Part shown: piece by piece, positions 52,445 to 61,536 of the stretch
Layout of the letters: each line of letters starts with the position of its first letter
Numbering within the stretch: the stretch's first letter is position 1
Assembly (NCBI RefSeq): GCF_014635585.1
Contig: NZ_BMDC01000001.1
Span: 434,001-498,000 of the forward strand
DNA from: Rothia aerolata
GTDB taxonomy: Bacteria > Actinomycetota > Actinomycetes > Actinomycetales > Micrococcaceae
Direction of reading: 5' to 3'
Length of the DNA stretch: 64,000 nucleotides
Program-made: the position numbers and the translations under genes
The notes under the pieces: model-generated
Database searches by the model: none
Told to the model about the DNA's origin: nothing
Seen by the model: only the letters and a program-made list of their open reading frames with translations

Positions 52445-53149
52445 CTAGTCAGCTAGAGCGTGCTCCAGCCGCGCAAGGGCAACCCGCGCGAGCACCCGCG
52501 CGGCGGCGTCGTCCCCGGGGACGACGAGCGGGGCAGTTCCGAACGCACCGGCAGCTTCTGCAGCGCGCTTAACCTTGGTATCGAAGAAACCCCTGCTCAT
52601 GAGGTAGTTGGCTATGAAGCAGTTGGCGGTGAGCTCATCTGCTAGTTTCGGGTCAATCTCTGCTACAAAGCCAAAGCTCACCTGTTGACCCAGCACCTGG
52701 CTCAATAGTGCAGTCTGTTCTTCGACCGCGGACCTGCCGTCGGCGCGGGAGGAACCGGCACCGGCAAGCACTACACTCTGTCCCGGGGCCCAGCCGGCCT
52801 CTTTCAGGCGGTCGGCGAGGAGCTCAGCCAGAAGGGGTGAGGGGCCCAGAGCCTCGGCACGGCGAATATCGCGAATACCTGATTTCTCGGCTGCCCGCTG
52901 CATATCAACCTGGGTATGGTAGCCGGTCGATAGCAGCAGGGGCACCAGCACCACCGTCTCGTCGGAGGGTAGGCCGGCCAGAACGGTCTCCAGTGAGGGC
53001 TCTTGAACGTCCACAAACGCCTCGTGTACGGTATACTCCCCCGGTGCCTGCTCGTGGAGAAGGGCCGCTAGCTGCTCTCTAATCAGAGCGATACTTTCGC
53101 GCCCCTGAAGATTGTTAGTACCGTGCGAAGTTGCTACCAGGTGAATCAT
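52445..53149 (-). CDS. Sirohydrochlorin chelatase (CbiX/SirB type)
   Basis: Inserts iron into sirohydrochlorin to give siroheme. The 234-residue protein is the long, two-repeat form: HLVATSHGTNN with catalytic-type His near the start, VLVPLLLSTGYHTQVDM, then a second half with VVLAGAGSSRADG and FIANYLMSRGFFD. The ATG at 53149 has AAGGAACCC upstream. It lies just before the cys operon, so it likely serves Sir as well as NirB. Confidence 0.9.
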   Translation of the reverse strand: MIHLVATSHGTNNLQGRESIALIREQLAALLHEQAPGEYTVHEAFVDVQEPSLETVLAGLPSDETVVLVPLLLSTGYHTQVDMQRAAEKSGIRDIRRAEALGPSPLLAELLADRLKEAGWAPGQSVVLAGAGSSRADGRSAVEEQTALLSQVLGQQVSFGFVAEIDPKLADELTANCFIANYLMSRGFFDTKVKRAAEAAGAFGTAPLVVPGDDAAARVLARVALARLEHALAD

Positions 53150-53248
53150 GGGTTCCTTCTCTAGGGTGGGCGCTTCTCTAGCATGGGCAGGGCCCGGTGA
53201 GCCCTGCAAAATCTCACCCCAGTCTACCGGCTATGCTCTTATCCCGAA

Positions 53249-53304
53249 TACAGGTGTGGTCCCTGACAGCAAGACTTCACTTGCTGTCAGGGACCACACC
53301 TGTA
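53249..53304. repeat. Large perfect hairpin, 25-bp arms
   Basis: Arms 53249-53273 and 53280-53304 are perfectly complementary around a 6-base ACTTCA loop. The following GTACTTTGGG and CCCGG resemble the flank of hairpin 1 in copy B. Arm length and loop length match hairpin 1 of copies A and C, but the inner arm sequence is unrelated. It lies between the divergent-free ends of two minus-strand genes and has no T-run. Confidence 0.75.
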
Positions 53305-53341
53305 CTTTGGGATTCACAGACCCGGGTTACTCAACCAGCAC

Positions 53342-53986
53342 TTAGGCAACAAGCTCCTCAGCCTGCTGGCGGTTCAGAAGGCGGCCGTTGAGACCTCCGA
53401 CATCGTGCCAGTCGCCGGTCATCTCAATCTTGTGGGCGATGTCCACGCCACCTGCCTTGACGGGCTCCCAACCGCCTGCGGTCATGAGCTCAACAATGCG
53501 GGTTTCTGCCTCGGAATCATCGGTGGCAAAGAGCTGGGCAACCTTATCGCCCTGCTCGGTGGTTTCCAGACCCAGGCTTGCAGCTGACATAGTGCCAAAG
53601 GCCTTGACGTAGTAGGCACCCTCGGGCAGCAGAGCCTTAATCTGCTGGCCGGCGGAAACACCCTCGGGGTTGGCATTGAGGAACTTACCCTCCTCCGAGA
53701 TGGTGAAGTTGTTGGAGGGGTCAACTACAACCTTACCCACCAGAGCTGAGCCGAGTTCCTTAATGAGCTCCTGGGTGGTGGGGAACATGGTGGCGAAAAC
53801 AACGGTATCTGCTGCCTTGATAACGTCGGCAACAGTGCCTGCCTCAATTCCCAGACCGAACTCTTCTGCTGACTTCTGAGCCGACTCCAGGTTTGAAGCT
53901 GCCACCAGAACCTTTTCGCCTCCCTTAGCAAGGCGGGTAGCTACCTGAGTTCCGATTCGTCCGGTGCCAATTACAGCGGTTGTCAT
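53342..53986 (-). CDS. NADPH-dependent F420-reductase-like NAD(P)-binding protein
   Basis: A 214-residue Rossmann-fold protein resembling the NADP oxidoreductase coenzyme F420-dependent family: TTAVIGTGRIGTQVATRLAKGG at the start, TVVFATMFPTTQEL, then VVDPSNNFTI and YYVKAFGTMSA. Many members do not use F420, and no F420 gene is nearby, so the substrate is open. AAAGGA precedes the ATG. Single gene. Confidence 0.83.
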   Translation of the reverse strand: MTTAVIGTGRIGTQVATRLAKGGEKVLVAASNLESAQKSAEEFGLGIEAGTVADVIKAADTVVFATMFPTTQELIKELGSALVGKVVVDPSNNFTISEEGKFLNANPEGVSAGQQIKALLPEGAYYVKAFGTMSAASLGLETTEQGDKVAQLFATDDSEAETRIVELMTAGGWEPVKAGGVDIAHKIEMTGDWHDVGGLNGRLLNRQQAEELVA

Positions 53987-54100
53987 GGTGTTTTCCTTTC
54001 AGTCAATAACTTTACCTGACAACTATTAACCTACTCCCCTGATTCAAAAAATCAAGTTATAGATGCAATACCGCAATATTTTGGCAAAATTGTTGCACCA

Positions 54101-54901
54101 CTAGGAGTTTCGGCGAATAACCTTGTACTGAGCGGCCTGAGCCACCGGGCGCAGGGTGATGTGATCAAGGTTGATATGGTGCGGAACATTCAGCGCAAAG
54201 ACGACGGTCTGCGCGACATCCTCGGCCAGCAGCGGCTTCTCCACGCCCGCGTAGACTTTCTCGGCAGCCTCAGCAGAGCCCAGGCGCACTTTAGAGAACT
54301 CTTCGGTGTGTACCATGCCGGGCCGAATCTCAATCACGCGAACGTTATTCTCCGCTTCTTCCAGGCGCAGGGCCTCGGTGAGTCCGCGCTCACCAAACTT
54401 AGCGGCGTTGTAGCCGGCACCGCCTTCGTAGCCTGCCTCAGCAGCGGTTGAGGTCAGATTCAGGATGGTGCCCTCACCGTTTTCCCGCAGGGCAGGCAAA
54501 AACGCGCGGATCATATTAAGGGTTCCCAGCACGTTAGTGCGGTACATCCATTCCCAGTCCTCGTTGCTACCCTCACCCACGCGGTCGGCACCGTGGGCAC
54601 CGCCGGCAATATTAACCAGAGCGTCCAGGCGCCCGCCGGTTTCTTGAAGGAGCTTCTCGGTGGCAGCAATGACGGCGCTTTCGTCGATGGTATCGAGGGG
54701 AAGGGCAATAGCACCGGTTTCTTCAGCCAGGCTCTGAAGCCTCTCTGCCCGGCGGGCCGCGGCGTAAACAGTCCAGCCACTGGCGCGCAACTGATAGACA
54801 GTAGCCCTGCCGATTCCTGAGGAGGCACCGGTGACCAACGCCACCTTGCCGGTATGGGCATCTGAAGCAAAAGGATTCGAGGGAAGTGTTGATTCAGCCA
54901 T
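54101..54901 (-). CDS. Short-chain dehydrogenase/reductase (YdfG-like)
   Basis: A 266-residue classical SDR. It has the NAD(P)-binding ALVTGASSGIGRATVY, NIAGGAHG, the catalytic Tyr-Lys as YNAAKFG and the LNLTSTAAEAGYEGG Ser region, then VRVIEIRPGMV. The pattern is close to YdfG-type serine/3-hydroxy acid dehydrogenases, but the true substrate is not known. Confidence 0.87.
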   Translation of the reverse strand: MAESTLPSNPFASDAHTGKVALVTGASSGIGRATVYQLRASGWTVYAAARRAERLQSLAEETGAIALPLDTIDESAVIAATEKLLQETGGRLDALVNIAGGAHGADRVGEGSNEDWEWMYRTNVLGTLNMIRAFLPALRENGEGTILNLTSTAAEAGYEGGAGYNAAKFGERGLTEALRLEEAENNVRVIEIRPGMVHTEEFSKVRLGSAEAAEKVYAGVEKPLLAEDVAQTVVFALNVPHHINLDHITLRPVAQAAQYKVIRRNS

Positions 54902-54947
54902 ACTTCAAGCCTACAGCTCCCCCACCCCAGCGCCGTCCTTATTACAA

Positions 54948-54987
54948 AAATCGGCACCGAAGAAGCAGGCTTCTCCGGTGCCGATTT
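54948..54987 (-). terminator. Terminator after the FGE-like gene
   Basis: AAATCGGCACCG/CGGTGCCGATTT stem with extra AGAAGC pairing, followed on the minus strand by TTTTTGT. It separates the FGE-like gene from the SDR gene. Confidence 0.88.
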
Positions 54988-55006
54988 AATAATTAGACTT
55001 CAGCTC

Positions 55007-56426
55007 TTAGATATCGCGTACCAGGCGGAAGCCCCACATGTTGGAGTGGATGTAGTTGTTGTAGTAGGCCGAACGGTAGGCAATACGCAGGTTCTGGGGC
55101 ATGTAGTCCCAACCACCACCGCGCAGCACGGGGAATTCAGCCACACCTGCGGTACGTGCTTCTTCGGTGTAGGGGCCTGATTCAAGGTTGGGTTCCCAGT
55201 AGTCGGCAACCCACTCACGGGCGTTACCGGTTACGTCATAGAGACCCCAGGGGTTGGGCTTGTAGGAACCGATTTCGGCGGTGTAGGCAGCGTGGTCATC
55301 TGCCTCCATGCGGTCGGGGAAGCCGTAACCGGTTACTTCGTCAGAGCGAATATCGTAGCCGGCTGCATACTCGCTACCGTCGTTGATGTCCTCGCCCCAG
55401 AAATAGGCGGTCTGAGTACCCGCACGTGCTGCGTACTCCCACTCAGCCTCGGTGGGCAGGCGCCAGTTCTGGCCGGTCTTTACCGAAACCCAGCGAGCAA
55501 ATGCCTGGGCATCTGCGCGGGAAACCTGAACCACCGGGTGCTGGTCAGAATCCTGAGGAATACCGGGGTTCTCCCAGGTCACGCCTTCGCGGTACATGGA
55601 AGAAGTCGGATCCATGGTTTCGGGCGGAGCGGGGAAGCCCACGCCACCGGCAGGCATAGCGTAGCCGGTTTCAGCAACGAACTGGCGGAACATGGCTCGG
55701 TTTACCTCAGTGGGCATAATGCCAAAGCGGCGACGAATGGTCACCGGGTGCTGGGGGGGTCTCCCAGGCAGCGCGGTAGGAGTCAACGTTGTGGCTTGCC
55801 CACTCTTCGGGGGTGCCACCCCTCTGGTAGGTACCGGTGGGAATCACGGTGAAGTCGATGGAGAACTTACCGGCGTTGTCTGAGTACACCTTGAAGTCTT
55901 CAAGGTTAGCGGGCAGCGGCTTCTGAGGCGCTGCGGAAATTCCGGCGGTAGCCTTCTCATCGTTGAAGGGGTTCTTCAGGTCAAAGGCCAGGCGGTCACG
56001 CCAGAGCTGCATATCAACGCGGGTGTAGCGGTTCTCCAGCTGAGCGGGGCGGTTTTCAGTCTCAAACTGGTCTTCCTCGTTCAGCATAGCCAGAGCCTGG
56101 TTGTGAAGAATCTGAGCATCGCGGGAGAGCTGCGGGTTGATCTGAGCGCTGGTTGCATCGAAGAGCTGCTGGGATAGATCTGCAATGCGGGTGTAGACAT
56201 CGCGGTAGTAGCCCTTGGGCCACTCGACTACTGCCTCTGCCTCTTTGAAGATCTTGTTCAGCTTGTTGACGTAGGGGTGAGGCTTGTGCTTTGAAGCGGC
56301 CTTGCTAATCTCGCGACCGGGCACAAGACTTGACGAGGGAGCAGATGCGAAAGCGGGAGTTGCGCTTGCTACTGCGGCAACAGCAACACCTGCACCAGCT
56401 GCGGTAAAGAATTTACGGCGATCCAT
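55007..56426 (-). pseudogene. Tat-exported FGE/sulfatase-modifying-factor-like protein, frameshifted at a C7 tract
   Basis: Two frames together encode one protein of about 473 residues. The first (from 56426, ribosome site CAGGAGGA) has a Tat signal, MDRRKFFTAAGAGVAVAAVA, a helical part, and the start of an FGE-sulfatase domain. At 55753-55759 the minus strand has seven C; six would rejoin the frame into the rest (HPVTIRRRFGIMPTEVNRAMF, RLPTEAEWEYAARAG, GLYDVTGNAREWV, VLRGGGWDY, GFRLVRDI). The catalytic Cys pair of true FGE is not seen; the region reads RIAYRSAYYNNYIHSNMWGFR, so this is a non-FGE member of the fold. The break may be real, phase-variable or a sequencing error. Confidence 0.8.
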
Positions 56427-56593
56427 GAGTAATCCTCCTGTGACTAGTAACTATTTTTGTAAGGGTGGGCTTTTATTGCCCATGTATTACATTACAACGA
56501 AAATATTATTTGTCTAATCCCCTCAATAACCCACAACAAAATCACCCCTTGCAACCTGCCCAAAAATTCCCCTGGCAGGTCAAACATGAGACA

Positions 56594-59230
56594 ATGGCAA
56601 GCATGGCTGAAAATAACCAGGGCATAGACACGCCCGCAGAAATCAACGTACCTGACCGCCCCGGCCTGGAAGGTCTCGAAGAGAAGCTTTCCGCCCGCTG
56701 GGAGTTCGAAAAAACTTACGCTTTCAACCGTGAGACCTCCCGCGAAGAGGTTTATTCCATTGATACCCCGCCGCCTACCGCCTCTGGTTCGTTGCACGTG
56801 GGTCACATCTTCTCCTACACTCAGACCGACGTCATCGCTCGTTATCAGCGCATGACCGGCAAGAACGTTTTCTACCCCCTGGGTTGGGACGACAACGGCC
56901 TGCCCACCGAACGCCGTGTTCAGAACTACTACGGCGTACTCTGCGACCCGGCGGTTCCCTACGACCCCGATTTCACCGCACCCGAGAAGCCCGCCAAGAA
57001 CCAGCGCGACTGGCCCCGTATTTCTCGCGGTAACTTCATCGAACTCTGCGAGACCCTGGCCACCGAAGATGAGAAGGTCTTCGAGCAGACTTTCACCACC
57101 CTGGGTCTTTCTGTTGACTGGTCGCACACCTACCGCACGATCGACTCCCACTCTCGCAAGATCTCCCAGCTTGCCTTCCTCAACGACCTCAAGTCTGGCG
57201 ATGCCTACATGGCAGAAGCCCCCACCATGTGGGATGTTACCTTCCGCACCGCCGTCGCCCAGGCTGAGCTAGAAGATAAGGAAATGCCCGGCGCCTACCA
57301 CCGCATTTCCTTCCACCGTGAGAACGGCGAGAAGGTCTGGATTGAGACCACCCGCCCCGAGCTTCTGCCCTCCTGTGTGGCCCTGGTGGCCCACCCCGAT
57401 GACGAGCGCTACCAGCAGCTCTTCGGCACCAAGGTAACCTCCCCGCTTTACGGCGTTGAGGTAGAAATCATGGCTCACCCCCTGGCCCAGCCCGATAAGG
57501 GTGCCGGTATTGCCATGATCTGTACCTTCGGTGACACCACCGACGTCACCTGGTGGCGCGAGCTCAACCTTGCTACCCGCGCCCTGGTGGGCCGTGACGG
57601 CCGCTTCTCCCGCGAGGTTCCCGAGTGGATTACCTCCGAAGAAGGTCGCGCTCGCTACGAGGAACAGATCGCCGGAAAGACCGTGTTCTCGGCCCAGAAA
57701 AACACCGTCGAGATGCTGGTTGAGGCCGGTGAGATGGACGGCGAGCCCAAGAAGATTACCCACCCGGTCAAGTTCTACGAGAAGGGCGATAAGCCCCTGG
57801 AAATCGTGGCTTCGCGCCAGTGGTACATCCGCAACGGTGGCCGAAATGCCGACCGTCGCGAAGCTCTCATCAGCCGAGGCCGCGACATTGAATGGCACCC
57901 CTCTTTCATGCGTTCCCGCTACGAGAACTGGGTGGAGGGTCTCAACGGTGACTGGCTAATTTCCCGCCAGCGTTTCTTCGGCGTGCCCTTCCCGCTGTGG
58001 TACAAGCTCGATTCCGAGGGCGAGCCCGACTACGAGAACCCAATCATTCCGGCTGAAGAGTCCCTGCCGGTTGACCCGGCTGCTGAGGCGCCCAAGGGCT
58101 ACACCGAAGACCAGCGCGGGGTACCCGGTGGCTTCATCGCCGACCCGGACGTCCTTGACACCTGGGCGACGTCGTCCCTGACCCCCCAAATCGCAACCGG
58201 TTGGGCGCAAGACGATAAGCTGCACGAGGTCACCTACCCCATGGACCTGCGCCCCCAGGGCCACGACATTATTCGTACCTGGCTCTTCTCCACCGTGGTG
58301 CGCTCCAACTCGCTGGAAAACAGCGTGCCCTGGAAGCACACCGCGCTCTCCGGCTGGATTCTTGACCCCGACCGCAAGAAGATGTCTAAGTCCAAGGGCA
58401 ACGTGGTGGTGCCCAATGACGTGCTCGAAAAGTACGGTTCAGACGCTGTGCGCTACTGGGCAGCTTCAGCCCGCCTGGGTGCAGACACCGCCTACGACGA
58501 AGGCCAGATGAAGATTGGCCGCCGCCTGGCAATCAAACTGCTCAATGCCTCAAAGTTCGTGCTGAACCTGGGGGCTACCGCTGACTCGGTGCTGACTTCT
58601 GCCGAGCAGGCTGCGGTGGTTACCAATGAGCTCGACCGCTCGTTGCTGGCCAAGCTGGCTCAGGTAGTTGAAGAGGCCACCGCTAGCTTCGAGAAGTACG
58701 AGTACGCCCGCGCGCTTCAGCTGTGCGAGACCTTCTTCTGGTCTTTCACCGACGACTTTGTGGAGCTGATTAAGGATCGCGCCTACGGCTCCCGCGGTGA
58801 AGAGGAGCAGGCATCTGTTCTTGCTGCTCTTGCCACCACCCTCGATGCCCTGCTGCGGCTCTTCGCCCCCTTCCTGCCCTTCGCAACCGATGAGGTGTGG
58901 AGCTGGTGGCGCAAGGGTTCGGTACACCGCGCCGCCTGGCCGGTTGCCGATGGCTACCGTTCGATTGCGGACGCCGCTGATGTGGCTGTTCTGCCCACCG
59001 TGGGTCTGGCACTGGGTGGCCTGCGTAAGTCTAAGTCTGAGGCTAAGGTTAAGCAGCGCACCGAGGTGGCTCGCGCTACCATCTCCGCTCCTGCCGAGGA
59101 AATCAAGCGGATTGAAGCTGGCATGGCAGATCTGAAGGCCGCCGGTAACGTTCGCGAGCTCAACCTGGTTGAGGCTGAGGGCGAGCTCACCGTCTCTGAC
59201 GTTGAGCTGGTGACCGAAGAAACCGAATAA
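56594..59230 (+). CDS. valS: Valyl-tRNA synthetase
   Basis: Class I synthetase charging tRNA-Val. The 878-residue protein has TASGSLHVGHIFSYTQTD (HIGH motif), the editing domain and DPDRKKMSKSKGN (KMSKS). It resembles the archaeal-like ValRS type, with a C-terminal stretch shorter than the coiled-coil arm of E. coli ValRS. The ATG at 56594 is chosen; ATG at 56603 is almost equally likely, and no clear ribosome site distinguishes them. A hairpin terminator follows. Confidence 0.95.
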   Translation: MASMAENNQGIDTPAEINVPDRPGLEGLEEKLSARWEFEKTYAFNRETSREEVYSIDTPPPTASGSLHVGHIFSYTQTDVIARYQRMTGKNVFYPLGWDDNGLPTERRVQNYYGVLCDPAVPYDPDFTAPEKPAKNQRDWPRISRGNFIELCETLATEDEKVFEQTFTTLGLSVDWSHTYRTIDSHSRKISQLAFLNDLKSGDAYMAEAPTMWDVTFRTAVAQAELEDKEMPGAYHRISFHRENGEKVWIETTRPELLPSCVALVAHPDDERYQQLFGTKVTSPLYGVEVEIMAHPLAQPDKGAGIAMICTFGDTTDVTWWRELNLATRALVGRDGRFSREVPEWITSEEGRARYEEQIAGKTVFSAQKNTVEMLVEAGEMDGEPKKITHPVKFYEKGDKPLEIVASRQWYIRNGGRNADRREALISRGRDIEWHPSFMRSRYENWVEGLNGDWLISRQRFFGVPFPLWYKLDSEGEPDYENPIIPAEESLPVDPAAEAPKGYTEDQRGVPGGFIADPDVLDTWATSSLTPQIATGWAQDDKLHEVTYPMDLRPQGHDIIRTWLFSTVVRSNSLENSVPWKHTALSGWILDPDRKKMSKSKGNVVVPNDVLEKYGSDAVRYWAASARLGADTAYDEGQMKIGRRLAIKLLNASKFVLNLGATADSVLTSAEQAAVVTNELDRSLLAKLAQVVEEATASFEKYEYARALQLCETFFWSFTDDFVELIKDRAYGSRGEEEQASVLAALATTLDALLRLFAPFLPFATDEVWSWWRKGSVHRAAWPVADGYRSIADAADVAVLPTVGLALGGLRKSKSEAKVKQRTEVARATISAPAEEIKRIEAGMADLKAAGNVRELNLVEAEGELTVSDVELVTEETE

Positions 59231-59245
59231 TCAGCCCGCCTGACC

Positions 59246-59283
59246 AATGGCAGCCTGCATAAAATACTGTGTAGGCTGCCATT
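59246..59283 (+). terminator. Terminator after valS
   Basis: AATGGCAGCCT/AGGCTGCCATT stem followed by GTTGT. The hairpin overlaps a possible upstream start of the next gene, which argues for the later start at 59295. Confidence 0.75.
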
Positions 59284-59294
59284 GTTGTACCCGA

Positions 59295-60758
59295 ATGAAA
59301 GTTCAGATTATGCCCAGGGAAACTCCCGGTTACCCCGAGTACAAGGGGTCAACCGACGATATTAAAACGCTCAACTATTTCGAGCAGTTGGGTGGCCGCC
59401 GTGCTTTCTCCGGCCTGATTGATAAGGCATATTTCGTCTTTGCCGGCCTGGCCTCTATCTGGCTGGCAGTGGCAGCTCTGGTGGTTGCTACCACCTCGTC
59501 CTGGTGGGCAATCCTGCTGATTTTGGTGGTCTGGGCGATGTTTGCCTACCTGACTCTGCCCCGTTTTCACAAGATGATGACCACCCTCTACGTGCCCAAC
59601 TACTTTATTGGGCGCACCCAGACTGCTGACGGCCTCTTGGGTGACCCCGTTAACCTGGCTATCCGGGGTGAGTCAGACGATATTCATCAGGCCTTTAAAA
59701 AGGCAGGCTGGGTCAAGGCAGACCCGGTAAACTTGGTGACCTCCTGGAAGATTATTGTCTCCACCCTCACCAAGCGCTCCTACCCTTCCGCCCCGGTCTC
59801 TCCCCTCTACCTCTTTGACCGCAAAGAGGATTTCGCCTACCAGCAGGACGTTGAGAACTCTACCGAAAAGCGCCACCACATTCGTTTTTGGAAGACTCCC
59901 GAGGGCTGGAAACTACCCGGCGGTGAAGAGGTGGACTGGGTTGCCGCCGCTACCTTCGACCGGGCGGTGGGCCTCTCCCTCTTTACCTTCCAGGTCACCC
60001 ACAAAATTGACGCAGAAACCGACAACGAACGAGACTACGTGATCGATACGGTCATGTTCTGCAATGATGAAGTGGAAAAAGAAGTGATTGAAGACTTCTC
60101 CGCCGGCTACCACTCACGCAATGGCGGCGGCGATGCGATTATCACCGACGGCGACTTGCCCATTCTAGAAATGAACAGCGTTGCCGATGACATGGAGGTC
60201 TCCGATAACTCGCCGGAATCGCAGTACTCGCACCACCGTCGTCCTTTCGAACTAATTGAAGACGCCCCAATTTCAATTTGGGTAGCAAGCTTCTTCGTCT
60301 CCTTGGTCGCGGTGATTCAGGCCTTTATTACTTTTTCTGCCCTGGACGGCAACCAGCTCTCACAGACCGCCAACCGGCTGGTTGACTCGACTCCCCTGCT
60401 GAACTGGGTGAACCGCGACTGGTTGCAGCACACCGACTGGATCATTATGTCCCTGCTGCTGGTCTTGGCCCTGGTACAGATGGGCCTGGCCATTGGCGTT
60501 ATCCGCGGCTTTATGAAGGCCCGGAAAGTTATTCTGGCGCTGCTGGTGGTCTCATTTGTTTCCACCGCGATTCGGGTTCTCACCGATGATGTAACCGGTG
60601 GCGCCATGTACCAGGTCTTTGTGCTCATGGCCTCGCAGGTTTTTGCCATGATTGAGTTCACCTCAGACGACGCGGTGAACTACACCTACAACAAGTCCAC
60701 TACCCCCGCGCAGAGGCAGAAGGACGGGCAGGACGGCGCCGCTGCGGTGAGTCCGTAA
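59295..60758 (+). CDS. LssY_C-domain membrane protein
   Basis: A 487-residue integral membrane protein. Two N-terminal helices (about 45-85), then an LssY_C-like domain near 100-260 (LYVPNYFIGRTQTADGLLGDPVNLA and SPLYLFDRKEDFAYQQD), then about four helices from 320 to 460. The function of LssY_C domains is unknown. The ATG at 59295 lies after the valS terminator; an ATG at 59310 is an alternative. Terminated by a shared hairpin. Confidence 0.8.
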   Translation: MKVQIMPRETPGYPEYKGSTDDIKTLNYFEQLGGRRAFSGLIDKAYFVFAGLASIWLAVAALVVATTSSWWAILLILVVWAMFAYLTLPRFHKMMTTLYVPNYFIGRTQTADGLLGDPVNLAIRGESDDIHQAFKKAGWVKADPVNLVTSWKIIVSTLTKRSYPSAPVSPLYLFDRKEDFAYQQDVENSTEKRHHIRFWKTPEGWKLPGGEEVDWVAAATFDRAVGLSLFTFQVTHKIDAETDNERDYVIDTVMFCNDEVEKEVIEDFSAGYHSRNGGGDAIITDGDLPILEMNSVADDMEVSDNSPESQYSHHRRPFELIEDAPISIWVASFFVSLVAVIQAFITFSALDGNQLSQTANRLVDSTPLLNWVNRDWLQHTDWIIMSLLLVLALVQMGLAIGVIRGFMKARKVILALLVVSFVSTAIRVLTDDVTGGAMYQVFVLMASQVFAMIEFTSDDAVNYTYNKSTTPAQRQKDGQDGAAAVSP

Positions 60759-60788
60759 ACGGCAACTGGGTACTCTTGTAGCTTACTC

Positions 60789-60834
60789 AGCCTAGCGGGT
60801 CTCTCCCCTGATCAGGGAAGAGGCCCGCTAGGCT
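60789..60834. terminator. Bidirectional terminator between LssY_C and DsbA-like genes
   Basis: AGCCTAGCGGG/CCCGCTAGGCT stem with further CTCTCCC/GGGAAGAG pairing and a 7-base loop, between convergent genes. Confidence 0.85.
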
Positions 60835-60848
60835 GAAGTTTTGCCGCT

Positions 60849-61466
60849 TTAGCTAAAGTCAGGCTTTACACCGGTGCGGGAGCGCTTGAGCTCATAGAAA
60901 CCGGGGTAGGAGGCCAGGGCAACAGCGCCGTCAAAGACCTTGCCCGCTTCCTCGCCCTTGGGGGCGGGAGTAATCACGGGGCCGAAGAAAGCGGTGTCGT
61001 TGAGGGAGACAATCGGCACGCCAACCTCATCGCCCACCTTATCCAGGCCAGCCTGGGTTGAAGCCTTCAGAGCGTCGTCGTAGTCCTCCAGCTCTTCAAA
61101 CTCAACATAGTCGGCGGGCAGACCAACCTTCTCCAGCGCAGCTACCAGAGCATCGTGGAAAGCGTTGCCGTTGTTGCCCTGATCGTGAATTTCCTTACCC
61201 AGGACGAAGTAGAATTCCTCTACCTTATCCTGGCCTGCCAGTTCACGAACAGCCAGAACCACGCGAGGAACGCCAATGGTCTGGTCAATGTGCTTGCGGT
61301 AGCCCTCGGGCAGGTCACGGCCCTCGTTGAGGAAGTAGAGGGAGAAGGGGTTCCACTTGATTTCAATATCGCGAACCTTCTCTACCTCCTTCATCCACTT
61401 AGCGGTAACCCAGGTCCAGGGGCAGGTAGGGTCAAACCAAAACTCAACCTTGGTCTTCTCAGCCAT
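60849..61466 (-). CDS. DsbA-family mycothiol-dependent nitroreductase-like protein (Rv2466c type)
   Basis: A 205-residue thioredoxin-fold protein related to Rv2466c: KVEFWFDPTCPWTWVTAKWM, then the helical FAD-free insert and GVPIVSLNDTAFFGPVITPAPKGEEAGKVFDG. Active-site CPWT has Thr in place of the second Cys of the CPWC motif of Rv2466c. It could act on mixed disulfides with mycothiol; this is inferred from the family. Ribosome site AAAGGAG. Located downstream of the clpP-clpX region but separated from clpX by a terminator. Confidence 0.82.
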   Translation of the reverse strand: MAEKTKVEFWFDPTCPWTWVTAKWMKEVEKVRDIEIKWNPFSLYFLNEGRDLPEGYRKHIDQTIGVPRVVLAVRELAGQDKVEEFYFVLGKEIHDQGNNGNAFHDALVAALEKVGLPADYVEFEELEDYDDALKASTQAGLDKVGDEVGVPIVSLNDTAFFGPVITPAPKGEEAGKVFDGAVALASYPGFYELKRSRTGVKPDFS

Positions 61467-61503
61467 GAGTAAACTCCTTTAACTCATATTTTTTCTTCTA
61501 AAA

Positions 61504-61531
61504 ACGGGGTGGGCATACACACCCACCCCGT
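61504..61531 (-). terminator. Terminator after clpX
   Basis: ACGGGGTGGG/CCCACCCCGT stem directly after clpX, followed on the minus strand by TTTTAGAAG. Confidence 0.85.
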
Positions 61532-61536
61532 CTAAC

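Noticed and set aside
56492-57151. 219-codon minus-strand frame inside valS
   Set aside because: Antisense to the HIGH-motif region of ValRS and without a ribosome site.
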